Under the pieces are notes generated by a model. The model was not told the DNA's origin and made no database searches. It worked only from the letters and a program-made list of their open reading frames with translations. Position numbers and translations under genes: made by a program. Positions 16,976-25,802 of a DNA stretch of 64,000 nucleotides are shown here, in pieces; positions within the stretch are counted from its first letter, which is position 1, and each line of letters opens with the position of its first letter. This stretch comes from an uncultured Olsenella sp. (GTDB lineage: Bacteria; Actinomycetota; Coriobacteriia; Coriobacteriales; Atopobiaceae): positions 62,001 through 126,000 of the forward strand of contig UQIF01000002.1 in assembly GCA_900540955.1 (NCBI GenBank). Direction: 5' to 3'.

Positions 16976-17521
16976 TTAAGCCTGGGACTTCGCTTTCTTT
17001 AGCGCGGCGCGGCGAGCCCGAAAGAAGGACCGGAGCTGCTCGGCGGCCTCGTCGGCGAGGACCCCCGCCGAGACCTCGAACTCGTGGTTGAGCCGCTCGT
17101 CGTGGCTCACGTCGTAGAGGGTGCCGAGCGCGCCTCCCTTGGGGTCGGCGGCGCCGTAGACGCAGCGGTCGATGCGGGCGTTCACCATAAGGCCGGCGCA
17201 CATGAGGCAAGGCTCGAGCGTCACGTAGACCGTGCAGCCCGAGAGCCGCCAGCGCCCGAGCGCCTCCGATGCAGCGACCATGGCAGAGAACTCGGCGTGC
17301 GCGGAGGGGTCGAGGTCCGTCTCGCGACGGTTATGGGCGCGGGCGACTACCTTGCCGTCGCATGCGACGACGGCTCCGATGGGCACTTCTCCCTCCTCGG
17401 CCGCCAGCGCTGCCTCTGCAAGCGCCATGCGCATATAGGCTTCGTCGACGGCTGAGGCGTCGGTGGGGGCAGCATCGGTTTCGCGCTCCTGGGCCATTGC
17501 TTCGTCCTTCTCCACGGACAT
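16976..17521 (-). CDS. tadA: tRNA-specific adenosine deaminase
   Basis: Deaminates A34 of tRNA-Arg(ACG) to inosine. 181 aa from ATG 17521, chosen because GAGAGGAG precedes it; an ATG 60 nt upstream lacks a site. Zinc-deaminase motifs are clear: HAEF with the catalytic glutamate (PSAHAEFSAM) and the PCLMC zinc pair. The basic C-terminal helix FFRARRAALKKAKSQ fits TadA. The about 25-residue N-terminal extension rich in Glu/Ala/Asp is longer than usual. It is divergent from tRNA-Ser, 60 nt away, with both promoters in the gap. Confidence 0.93.
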   Translation of the reverse strand: MSVEKDEAMAQERETDAAPTDASAVDEAYMRMALAEAALAAEEGEVPIGAVVACDGKVVARAHNRRETDLDPSAHAEFSAMVAASEALGRWRLSGCTVYVTLEPCLMCAGLMVNARIDRCVYGAADPKGGALGTLYDVSHDERLNHEFEVSAGVLADEAAEQLRSFFRARRAALKKAKSQA

Positions 17522-17581
17522 CGGCTCCTCTCGACATTCAAATAACGCTACATGGGGTAGGATAATAGAGCTTGCTTCCAC

Positions 17582-17672
17582 GGAGGAGTGGCAGAGTGGT
17601 TGAATGCAGCGGTCTTGAAAACCGTCGTGCGGTAACCCCGTACCGAGGGTTCGAATCCCTCCTCCTCCGCCA
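17582..17672 (+). tRNA. tRNA-Ser (anticodon TGA)
   Basis: 91 nt including encoded CCA. The acceptor GGAGGAG pairs with CTCCTCC, the anticodon loop is CTTGAAA (UGA, reads UCA/UCG/UCU), there is a long variable arm as expected for class II tRNA, and the T loop is GGTTCGAATCC. Confidence 0.97.
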
Positions 17673-17702
17673 TTTTTGCCCGCCTGGGTTTAGGAGGACG
17701 CC

Positions 17703-18248
17703 ATGCCCATCGTGATTTTGATCATCGTCATCGTCGCTCTTCTCGCCTTCGCCTGGATTTCCATCAGCAACGGCATCGTTCGCGCCGCGAACAAGTGCGA
17801 CAACGCCTGGCAGACCATCGAGACGCAGCTTCAGCGCCGCAACGACCTCATCCCCAACCTCGTCGAGACCGTCAAGGGCTACGCTGCCCACGAGTCCGGC
17901 ACGCTCGAGGCCGTGACCGCCGCGCGCGGCGCCATGTCCTCCGCGACCACGCCCGAGGCAAAGATGGAGGCTTCCGGCCAGCTCACCCGCGCGCTCCGTG
18001 GGCTTCTTGCCGTCGCCGAGGCCTACCCTGACCTCAAGGCAAACACGAACTTCCAGCAGCTTCAGGCAGACCTCACGGACACCGAGAACCGCATCAGCTA
18101 CGCTCGCCAGAGCTACAACGACGTGGTCATGGACTACAACAACGCAATCCAGACCTTCCCCGGCAACATCGTGGCCGGCGGCCGTGCGCCCAAGCAGGGC
18201 TTCGCCGCCGAGGAGGACGCGCGCCAGGCCCCGAAGGTCAGATTCTAG
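17703..18248 (+). CDS. LemA family protein
   Basis: 181 aa, ATG after TAGGAGGACG. The N-terminal transmembrane helix (IVILIIVIVALLAFAWI) is followed by the conserved helical bundle: NGIVRAANKCDNAWQTIETQ, then the family signature QRRNDLIPNLVETVKGYAAHE and further on AYPDLKANTNF. LemA proteins are anchored at the inner face or periplasmic side and often pair with TPM-domain (YgcG-like) proteins, but no such gene is next to this one. The C-terminus is short and charged. Function in bacteria is poorly defined. Confidence 0.93.
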   Translation: MPIVILIIVIVALLAFAWISISNGIVRAANKCDNAWQTIETQLQRRNDLIPNLVETVKGYAAHESGTLEAVTAARGAMSSATTPEAKMEASGQLTRALRGLLAVAEAYPDLKANTNFQQLQADLTDTENRISYARQSYNDVVMDYNNAIQTFPGNIVAGGRAPKQGFAAEEDARQAPKVRF

Positions 18249-18280
18249 GGTTTTCGCGGCGCGGCATTTGCAAAGAAGGA

Positions 18281-18317
18281 CGGCCTCGCACTCATCGAGG
18301 AGTGCGAGGCCGTTGTT
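18281..18317. terminator. bidirectional terminator between lemA and the rRNA methyltransferase
   Basis: A 13-bp perfect stem CGGCCTCGCACTC / GAGTGCGAGGCCG (18281-18293 with 18300-18312) is followed by TTGTTTG. It lies between convergent genes. Confidence 0.8.
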
Positions 18318-18355
18318 TGTCGCGGGTGAGTGCGCCTGCGCGTGCGGCGGCTCGC

Positions 18356-19624
18356 CTAGACTACCTGGAAGACGAAGAAATCGAGGTAGTGGCTCTCGGG
18401 CACGCCCCACAAAATGGGGTGGTCGGGAGCTTGCTGGCGCTCCTCGACTTGCTTTAACTGCACGTTTGCCTGGTGCGCCGCGTCGGCGATCGCCTCGGCA
18501 AGGAGGTCGCGCGTCATGAAGTGGCTGCAGCTGCATGTGGCCAGGTAGCCTCCGCGCGGGAGCAGGCGCATAGCCTCATAGCTGATCTCGCGGTAGCCCT
18601 TGGCGGCGTGCTTGATGGTGCCGCGGCTCTTTGTGAAGGCGGGCGGGTCGAGGACGATGAGGTCGAAGGGACCGCCTTGCTCGCGCAGGCGCGCGCGGTC
18701 CTGACGCAGCTCCGGCAGGTATTCGAGGACGTTCGCGCAGGTGAAGTCCATGCGATCGTCGAGTCCGTTCAGGCGGGCGTTCTCGGCGGCAAGGTCGATG
18801 GCGGTCTGGCTCACGTCGACGCAGCGCACGAAGTCCGCCCCGCCCGCCGCGGCGTTCAGGCCGAAGGGGCCCACGTGGCAGAAGCAGTCGAGCACGCGGC
18901 GTCCGCCGGCGATCTGCCGAACGGCCCGGCGGTTGTACTTCTGGTCGAGGAAGAAGCCCGTCTTTTGGCTATTCTCGATGTCAAGGTCAAAGACAAGGCC
19001 GTTCTCGACGACCTTGATGCGGGCGCTTTTCGGAACCTCCGAGGCCTCGCCGTCCCACCAGCCCTTGTACTGAGGCAGGCCCTCCTTCGCGCGGGCAGGC
19101 GAGTCGTTGCGCTCGTAGATGCAGCGCACGTCCTGGCCGTCGGCCTGGAGCGTCTGGAGCAGCAGGGGATAGATCGTGGGTCGGAGAAGCTCCATGCCCA
19201 CCGTACCCACCTGCGCGACCAGTACGTGCTCATAGCGGTCGACGATGAGGCCGGGCATGCCGTCGGCCTCCGAGAAGACCACGCGGCAGGCGTTGGTGTC
19301 GGGCTCGCAGCCGGGAAGGGCGCGTCCACCCATGGCTACCTTGCGGTGTTCCCATGCCCAGGCGACCCGGCGGGTCCAGAAGGCCTCGTCGACGCGGTCG
19401 TTGGCGTTTCGCGTGACGATGCGCACGCGGATCTTCGACTCCTGGGAAAGAAGCCCAGCTCCTTGCCAGGTGCCGTTCTCCTCAAAGACGTCGACCACCG
19501 ATCCGTTGGCGCAGGGCTCGGCCTCGAGGACCTCCCCTTCGAAGACCCACGGGTGACCCGCCTTGAGCGAGCGCGCGGCCTTGCGCGTGACGACGATTCT
19601 GGGGTAGGGGCGTGCTTGCTTCAT
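18356..19624 (-). CDS. class I SAM-dependent rRNA methyltransferase, RlmI/PUA type
   Basis: 422 aa. The N-terminal PUA-like domain (RKAARSLKAGHPWVFEGEV, residues about 14-75) is followed by an EEHD-like linker and a Rossmann methyltransferase domain: VLDCFCHVGPFGLNAA is the SAM motif and DLIVLDPPAF the DPPxF motif. TCSCSHFM follows. This layout belongs to RlmI/RlmO-like m5C rRNA methyltransferases; E. coli RlmI makes m5C1962 in 23S rRNA. The start ATG 19624 has only a weak GGACAG ribosome site. It is probably co-transcribed with the upstream DEAD-box helicase gene 57 nt away on the same strand, which makes an RNA-maturation pair. Confidence 0.85.
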   Translation of the reverse strand: MKQARPYPRIVVTRKAARSLKAGHPWVFEGEVLEAEPCANGSVVDVFEENGTWQGAGLLSQESKIRVRIVTRNANDRVDEAFWTRRVAWAWEHRKVAMGGRALPGCEPDTNACRVVFSEADGMPGLIVDRYEHVLVAQVGTVGMELLRPTIYPLLLQTLQADGQDVRCIYERNDSPARAKEGLPQYKGWWDGEASEVPKSARIKVVENGLVFDLDIENSQKTGFFLDQKYNRRAVRQIAGGRRVLDCFCHVGPFGLNAAAGGADFVRCVDVSQTAIDLAAENARLNGLDDRMDFTCANVLEYLPELRQDRARLREQGGPFDLIVLDPPAFTKSRGTIKHAAKGYREISYEAMRLLPRGGYLATCSCSHFMTRDLLAEAIADAAHQANVQLKQVEERQQAPDHPILWGVPESHYLDFFVFQVV

Positions 19625-19681
19625 CTGTCCAACCTCTCGGTTTGGGACAAAAGGGACGGGGGATTTTGTCCCAGGCGTTGA

Positions 19682-20944
<1,263 letters not shown>

Positions 20945-21028
20945 ACCTGCAAGTATTGCGCAAAACCGCAGGTCTTGCACGCGAGAAGGGCCTAGGTCCT
21001 CTGGCGCCAATAAAGGTTTGAGACACTG

Positions 21029-21069
21029 TATATCTGTTATACTAACTCAAAACCTATATCTGTTATACT
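21029..21069 (+). promoter_or_regulatory. tandem promoter-like direct repeats upstream of the AAA ATPase
   Basis: TATATCTGTTATACT occurs exactly twice, at 21029-21043 and 21055-21069, 26 bp apart. Each copy ends in a TATACT-type -10 box with an upstream TG, so either two overlapping promoters or a duplicated operator is present. The second copy ends 40 nt before the start codon. Confidence 0.5.
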
Positions 21070-21109
21070 CGTTGCTGACCTGCGGGTTTGCATGAATCGA
21101 GGTGCCTGT

Positions 21110-22258
21110 ATGTCCAGACAGAATCCCTTTACCCCCATGTTCGGCGGCAAACCGCAGCATTTCTTTGGTCGCGCCATCGAGCTGAACATCGTCAAACATG
21201 CAATTGCCGACGGCAACAGCCCTTATCGCGTCATCTTTGTGACGGGGAATCGCGGGTGCGGAAAGACCGCCCTGCTCGAGCAATTCTCAATCACGGCCCG
21301 GGATGCAGGTTGGACGACGATTGACGTCCATTCCGCCCATGCCTCCGAGGCTATCGTGAGAAGGCTGGCGGGCGCGGACCAAAGGACCGTTGAGCGAGTG
21401 GCCGCTCCCGAGGCATTCGGTCTTTCTGCTGGTCACGTGGGAATTTCGGAAAGCAGCAGATTCGACGGTCGAGCGCTGACCGACGTGCTCATTGCCTCCA
21501 GTGAGAAGCGCAAACGCGGTGGGGTATTCATCACCATCGATGAGGTCCAGAAGATACCCGAAGCAGATATGGAGAATGTCTGCGCGGCGGTGCAGATGGC
21601 TCTTCGCAAGGGGTTCCCCGTCATGCTCGTCCTTGCGGGGCTTTGCGGCGCGAAGGAAAAAATAAGCTCCTACAAGGGCTGTACCTTCATGCAGCGCGCG
21701 TACGATATTCGGCTCGGGAGCCTCGGCGTCGACGAGGCCCGCTCGGCGTTCGAGGAAATGCTCGGCCTGACCGGCTTTGTGACCTGCGACGCGGATGAAC
21801 TCGACTATCTGTGCGAGCGCAGCTATGGCTATCCGTACTTGATTCAGCTGCTGGGCTATTACCTGGTCGAAGTTGCTGCCGCGCTCAAGCCAAGAGGAAA
21901 GGCCGAAGTCACCAGAGATCTCATCGATGGGGCCGAAGCGCAGGCGCGCGTGGATTTCCGGACAAATGTAATCGAGCCGTCGGTCGGCGGATACGGCCCG
22001 GGGCTGACCGCCTACCTCGAGGCAATTGCCGATGGCGTGGGCGAGGACGGGCGCTCCTCTACGGGAGACGCTGCCCGGGCGGTCGGAAAGAGCGCTCAGC
22101 AGTGTGCCCCGTACCGAGCGCGTCTGATTGAACGAGGAACCATCGTCCCGGCAGGCTATGGGTACGTGAGGCTCAACATCCCGCACCTGCGAGACTATTT
22201 TGCGGAGGAAGACACCGGCGGGCTGTCGGACGACGGTGCGAGAATCTGGAACTACTAG
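21110..22258 (+). CDS. AAA ATPase, STAND/Orc1-like, function unknown
   Basis: 382 aa from ATG 21110, which follows CGAGGTG; an ATG 18 nt earlier is possible. The layout is Walker A GNRGCGKT (about residues 45-52), Walker B-like VFITIDEVQK (about 145), then a sensor-type LAGL, a helical lid (GYPYLIQLLGYYLVEVA) and a C-terminal winged-helix-like region (TAYLEAIADG … RARLIERGTIVPAGYGYVR). This matches the AAA_16/ArsA-like single-gene ATPases common on bacterial accessory DNA. Target and partner are unknown. It stands alone with an unusual doubled promoter. Codon use is somewhat less G+C-rich than that of the flanking housekeeping genes, consistent with acquisition. Confidence 0.7.
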   Translation: MSRQNPFTPMFGGKPQHFFGRAIELNIVKHAIADGNSPYRVIFVTGNRGCGKTALLEQFSITARDAGWTTIDVHSAHASEAIVRRLAGADQRTVERVAAPEAFGLSAGHVGISESSRFDGRALTDVLIASSEKRKRGGVFITIDEVQKIPEADMENVCAAVQMALRKGFPVMLVLAGLCGAKEKISSYKGCTFMQRAYDIRLGSLGVDEARSAFEEMLGLTGFVTCDADELDYLCERSYGYPYLIQLLGYYLVEVAAALKPRGKAEVTRDLIDGAEAQARVDFRTNVIEPSVGGYGPGLTAYLEAIADGVGEDGRSSTGDAARAVGKSAQQCAPYRARLIERGTIVPAGYGYVRLNIPHLRDYFAEEDTGGLSDDGARIWNY

Positions 22259-22323
22259 GGCCCGGGCACTTCATAGTCTTGCACGCGAGAAGGGCGCGCC
22301 CATCGCCCGTCGCGCGGCGTTGC

Positions 22324-22329
22324 TATACT
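22324..22329 (+). promoter_or_regulatory. -10 box of the metA leader transcript
   Basis: TATACT at 22324-22329, about 38 nt upstream of the leader peptide start. No good -35 hexamer is seen in the G+C-rich DNA upstream. Confidence 0.45.
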
Positions 22330-22366
22330 GAGGGGGTAAACCTCGGCTCCGAAGGGAGAGAATCAC

Positions 22367-22420
22367 ATGCGCTTTCTTCTCTCCCTGGCCATGACGATGC
22401 GAATGCGGAAGCACTGCTAA
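22367..22420 (+). CDS. methionine-rich leader peptide upstream of metA
   Basis: A 17-codon frame, MRFLLSLAMTMRMRKHC, with a strong ribosome site GAAGGGAG 6-10 nt before ATG 22367 and stop TAA at 22418-22420. After the start there are three Met codons in a five-codon stretch (ATG-ACG-ATG-CGA-ATG, 22391-22405). The stop codon and last codons lie in the left arm of the terminator that follows. This is the layout of a ribosome-mediated amino-acid attenuator, and the downstream gene makes a methionine precursor. The frame is too short for usual gene callers. Confidence 0.75.
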   Translation: MRFLLSLAMTMRMRKHC

Positions 22421-22460
22421 CCGAGGCCCTCGATGCCGCGGCCTCAAGCAGTGCTTTTTT
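22409..22460 (+). terminator. attenuator terminator between the leader peptide and metA
   Basis: AAGCACTGCT (22409-22418) pairs perfectly with AGCAGTGCTT (22447-22456), with an inner stem GAGGCC/GGCCTC (22423-22428 with 22440-22445), then TTTTTT (22455-22460). The left arm overlaps the last codons of the leader peptide, so a ribosome stalled at the Met codons would mask it. An alternative pairing CCTCGG (22341-22346) with CCGAGG (22421-22426) is also possible. Confidence 0.8.
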
Positions 22461-22499
22461 CGGTGACCAGCCCCCCGCGTCCGCATAGGAGATCAACTC

Positions 22500-23465
22500 A
22501 TGCCCATTAACATTCCCGACGGCCTGCCCGCCAAGGAAACCCTGCACCAGGAGCGCATCTTTGCGCTCGAGGAAGAAGTCGCGAACAACCAGCAGATTCG
22601 CCCGCTGCGCGTGGTTATCTTGAACCTCATGCCCACCAAGGTCGAGACCGAGACGCAGATCCTGCGCCTGATCTCCAAGTCACCGCTGCAGGTGAGCTGC
22701 GACTTCATGCGCGTGAGCAGCCATGAGTCCACACACGTGAGCGCTGACCACTTGGTCAAGTTCTACGACACTTTCGACGCGCTGAAGGATAACTACTACG
22801 ACGGCTTTATCGTCACCGGCGCGCCGGTCGAGCAGATGGAGTTCGAGGACGTCGACTACTGGGACGAGTTCTGCCGAATCGTCGACTGGTCGCAGACGCA
22901 CGTGCTCTCGACGATGTATCTGTGCTGGGGCGCCCTCGCGGGTCTCTACCACCTCTACGGCATCCCAAAGAAGATGCTCGGCGCCAAGCTGTTCGGCGTG
23001 TTCAAGCAGCGCCTCTGCGACGAGTACAACTTCTTGACCAACGGCTTCGACGAGGTGCACTACATGCCGCACTCCCGTCACGCCGCCATCGACACCTCGG
23101 CCCTCGCCGAGCATCCTGAGCTGCAGATTCTTTCCGAGGGCTTTACGAGCGGCCCGGCGCTTCTTGCCACGCGCGACTTCCATGAGGTATACGTGACGGG
23201 ACACTTCGAGTACGGGCGCGACACGCTGAGCTCCGAGTTCTGGCGTGACTTCCACAAGGGCCTGCCCATCCGCGTGCCCGAGAACTACTTCCCCGATGAC
23301 GACCCTGAGCAGCAGCCGCTCTTTACCTGGCGCGCACACGCGAACCTGCTGTACCGCAACTGGCTCAACTGGATCTACCAGATGACGCCCTACGAGCTCG
23401 AGCGGATCCCCGAGGTCATCGAGCAGCTGCGCGGCGGCGGCGACATCATGACGGACAAGTTCTAA
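22500..23465 (+). CDS. metA: homoserine O-acetyltransferase/succinyltransferase (MetA)
   Basis: Acylates homoserine, the first committed step to methionine. 321 aa, normal length, ATG after TAGGAGATC. The catalytic Cys falls at residue 142 (LCWGALAG), and His235 and Glu237 fall in GHFEYGRD, the positions known for the family. Residue 111 is Glu (GAPVEQ). In MetA enzymes Glu111 is associated with acetyl-CoA use, and Gly with succinyl-CoA, so acetylation is predicted. This fits with the O-acetylhomoserine sulfhydrylase gene metY at 39.5 kb. The gene is preceded by a Met-codon leader peptide and terminator, so expression is probably attenuated by methionyl-tRNA supply. An HTH regulator gene starts 10 nt after it. 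Confidence 0.95.
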   Translation: MPINIPDGLPAKETLHQERIFALEEEVANNQQIRPLRVVILNLMPTKVETETQILRLISKSPLQVSCDFMRVSSHESTHVSADHLVKFYDTFDALKDNYYDGFIVTGAPVEQMEFEDVDYWDEFCRIVDWSQTHVLSTMYLCWGALAGLYHLYGIPKKMLGAKLFGVFKQRLCDEYNFLTNGFDEVHYMPHSRHAAIDTSALAEHPELQILSEGFTSGPALLATRDFHEVYVTGHFEYGRDTLSSEFWRDFHKGLPIRVPENYFPDDDPEQQPLFTWRAHANLLYRNWLNWIYQMTPYELERIPEVIEQLRGGGDIMTDKF

Positions 23466-23474
23466 GGGGCCTGC

Positions 23475-23927
23475 GTGGCGCAAGGCGGCAAAGAGCGCAT
23501 AACGGAGGAGCTGCTCGAGCAGCTCCTCGCGTCGTCGACGCCGGAGGCATACCTCGCCTCCGAGGGTGCGACGGTCGAGCGCGACCTACCTGACTATCTG
23601 AGCGAGCTTCTGGAGGAGCGTGGGATTCGCCGCTCTGACGTGGTGCGCGCGAGCGGGCTGAACGCGACCGTTGTCTACGATATCTTCTCCGGAAAGAGCC
23701 GCCCGGGCCACGACCATGCCGTCATGCTCGCCTTCGGCCTCGGCTGCAATCTGCGCGAGGCGCAGCGCCTGCTTCGGTTGGCGGGCGTGAGCGAGTTGTG
23801 GTGCAAGGTCCCGCGCGACGCGATTCTTATCTGGTGCTTCGAGCACGGCCTTTCGCGCGAGGAGACCGATGACGAGCTGTATCGCCTCGGGGAAAAGACG
23901 CTTTTGGGCACCGGCCCGCTGCACTAG
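23475..23927 (+). CDS. XRE-type helix-turn-helix protein
   Basis: 150 aa, GTG start 6 nt after AAGGGG, beginning 10 nt after metA and likely sharing its transcript. The central domain (DLPDYLSELLEERGIRRSDV, then SGLNATVVYDIFSGKSRPGHD) is a Cro/CI-type HTH. It is followed by a helical region (LGCNLREAQRLLRLAGVSEL) that extends the fold, a form often found encoded near eukaryotic-type kinases. The C-terminus (DAILIWCFEHGLSREETDDEL) is conserved-looking but of unknown role. The Ser/Thr kinase gene follows by 164 nt. It may bind the palindromes at 23980 and 25718; this is only a suggestion from position. Confidence 0.75.
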   Translation: MAQGGKERITEELLEQLLASSTPEAYLASEGATVERDLPDYLSELLEERGIRRSDVVRASGLNATVVYDIFSGKSRPGHDHAVMLAFGLGCNLREAQRLLRLAGVSELWCKVPRDAILIWCFEHGLSREETDDELYRLGEKTLLGTGPLH

Positions 23928-23979
23928 CGACGGACGTCCGCTCGACGACCGCCTCGTCTGCGGCTATTTGATGTCCGTC

Positions 23980-24000
23980 GATTCAGTCGTCAACTGAAGA
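23980..24000. promoter_or_regulatory. operator-like dyad upstream of the kinase gene
   Basis: TTCAGTCGTCAACTGAA is a near-palindrome (TTCAGT / ACTGAA arms). It matches 18 of 21 positions of the site at 25718-25738 upstream of the lipoprotein gene. A further half-site AAACTGAAGTAT lies at 24021-24032. Confidence 0.5.
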
Positions 24001-24091
24001 TATGCCGTCCCGCTGCGCTTAAACTGAAGTATCGGCGCCGCGTGCTCCTGCTGTGGGGGTGTCCCTGGTGCGCCAAAAAGGATGGGCGGTT

Positions 24092-25684
24092 TTGAACGAC
24101 GAGCAGGTCATGCATGCCATGAGCATCGACGATATGTATCGCGTCGAGCGCGTGCTCGCTCGCGGCGCCGGTGGCGTGACAGAGCTCGTGACCATTGACG
24201 GCGCTGGCCCGTTCGTTAGAAAGAAGATCCCGAGCAAACTCGCCAACCAAGGCGTCTGGTCCCTCATCGAGTCGTGCGGCTGCGCTCGTCTTCCCAAGGT
24301 GGAGGCCACGTACTCGTTGCCCGATCAGTTCGTTGTCGTGTACGACTTCGTTCCCGGGCAGACGCTCGAGGAGCTCGTGACGGCAAAGCACCGCCTGGCC
24401 CCGCAGGAAGCGGCGTGTCTTGCGGCGGGCATTTGCGAGGCTGCGGCGGCGCTCCACTCGCGCGGGGTGGTTCACCGCGACCTGAGCCCCCGAAACGTCA
24501 TCGTTGCCGCCGATGGCGCGCACCTCATCGACCTGGGCATCGCCCGCATGCGCGTCGAGGGCGCTTCCCGTGACACAACGTCGCTCGGCACGCGCGGTTT
24601 CGCCTCGCCGGAGCAGTACGGCTTCGCTCAGACCGACGCACGCTCCGACGTGTATGCCATCGGCAAATTGCTCGGGTACATGCTCACGGGCCTGCAGCCC
24701 GATGGGGACGAGTACGAGCGGGCTCTGGGAGACGCCGATGCGACCAATTCGCGTCTTGCGGAGGTTGTCACCCGGGCATGCGCGTTCGAGCCGAGCTCCA
24801 GGTACCAGAGCGCGGCCGAGATGGCCCGCGCCCTTGGGAGATGCGGCGGCGCGGAGGTCGGCGCACCCGCGGGTGGCGGTGCCACGTCTGCCGTGCGTGC
24901 GGCGGCTGCTCGAAAGGCGCTACCCGCGAAGGCGATCGTCTTGGCAATCGCGGCGGTGCTTCTTGCCGTCGGCCTGGTGCTCTTCTTTGTGCTCGGGTGG
25001 GGGAAAGAAGGGCGTGGCGCGTCGGCTGGCTCGGGTGGGGCGGCGGTGACGCTGACGTCAACGACGTCGGCGCCCGGTGCTGCCACCGTCGACAATCTGC
25101 CGCTCAAAATAGTCGAGTACGGCTGGTCCATCGACTCGATGGGCTATGTCCGCGTGGTCGCCAGCCTGCAGAACACGAGCGAAAACATGGCCGTTGACAT
25201 GCCGATTATTCGCGTAACGGGTTATGACGACGCCGGTGGCCTGACCTTTACGGAGGAGCAGGGCGCGATGGTCAGCCTTCCGGGACAGGTCTCGTACATC
25301 TACGTTCAGTCGACCATGGAGGCAGGAACGACTGCCAGAGTCGAGGTCGCGCTCGAAGCCGGGGCCACGACCAAAGAACGTCGGGTGACGACGCCGATCT
25401 CACTCGACGTTACTGGCATCTCGGCGAAGGCCGATGCGTTCGGCGGACTGACGATCACAGGGAGCGTTTCGTTGGGCGGCGACGGCTCGTGGGGCGAGTC
25501 TGCCCCGCTGTCCAACTCGGTGATGCTCACTTCCGTGCTGCGCGACGACGCGGGTCGGATCGTGGGCGGCGCGACCGACTTCCTCACAACCGTTCCCGCT
25601 GACGGCGAGTCCACGCCCTTCTCTATAACGGACTACGGCGCGTCCGATTATGCGACCGTGGAGGTCCACGCCCAGCCGTGGTAG
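24092..25684 (+). CDS. transmembrane serine/threonine protein kinase
   Basis: Eukaryotic-type kinase with an outside sensor-like domain, about 530 aa. The start is uncertain: TTG 24092 follows AAGGATGG and is preferred, while GTG codons at 24053-24068 are alternatives. The kinase domain shows the Gly-loop RGAGGV, a Lys in FVRKKIP, HRDLSPRN (catalytic Asp about residue 130), DLG in place of DFG, and SPEQYGF. A single transmembrane helix lies at about 280-304, after which a 220-residue extracellular part with beta-sandwich-like repeats follows. No PASTA domain is present. It is flanked by the HTH gene and the lipoprotein gene, with matching dyads before itself and before the lipoprotein. Signal and substrates are unknown. 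Confidence 0.85.
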   Translation: MNDEQVMHAMSIDDMYRVERVLARGAGGVTELVTIDGAGPFVRKKIPSKLANQGVWSLIESCGCARLPKVEATYSLPDQFVVVYDFVPGQTLEELVTAKHRLAPQEAACLAAGICEAAAALHSRGVVHRDLSPRNVIVAADGAHLIDLGIARMRVEGASRDTTSLGTRGFASPEQYGFAQTDARSDVYAIGKLLGYMLTGLQPDGDEYERALGDADATNSRLAEVVTRACAFEPSSRYQSAAEMARALGRCGGAEVGAPAGGGATSAVRAAAARKALPAKAIVLAIAAVLLAVGLVLFFVLGWGKEGRGASAGSGGAAVTLTSTTSAPGAATVDNLPLKIVEYGWSIDSMGYVRVVASLQNTSENMAVDMPIIRVTGYDDAGGLTFTEEQGAMVSLPGQVSYIYVQSTMEAGTTARVEVALEAGATTKERRVTTPISLDVTGISAKADAFGGLTITGSVSLGGDGSWGESAPLSNSVMLTSVLRDDAGRIVGGATDFLTTVPADGESTPFSITDYGASDYATVEVHAQPW

Positions 25685-25717
25685 GCGGCTGCGGGCCGTT
25701 CGCGGAATAGCCCGCCA

Positions 25718-25738
25718 GATTCAGTTGGCAACTGAGGA
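25718..25738. promoter_or_regulatory. operator-like dyad upstream of the Ltp-type lipoprotein gene
   Basis: TTCAGTTGGCAACTGA is palindromic around its centre and matches 18 of 21 positions of the site at 23980-24000. It lies 65 nt upstream of the ATG at 25803. Confidence 0.5.
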
Positions 25739-25802
25739 ATTCAAGCAAGGTGCTTTTCAGAATGGAAGCTATCAATCGGCGTCCTACTGAACGGAGCATC
25801 GT

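Noticed and set aside
22260..22500. SAM or T-box riboswitch upstream of metA
   Set aside because: The leader is too short and lacks the T-box tail or the SAM riboswitch helices. The Met-codon peptide explains the terminator better.
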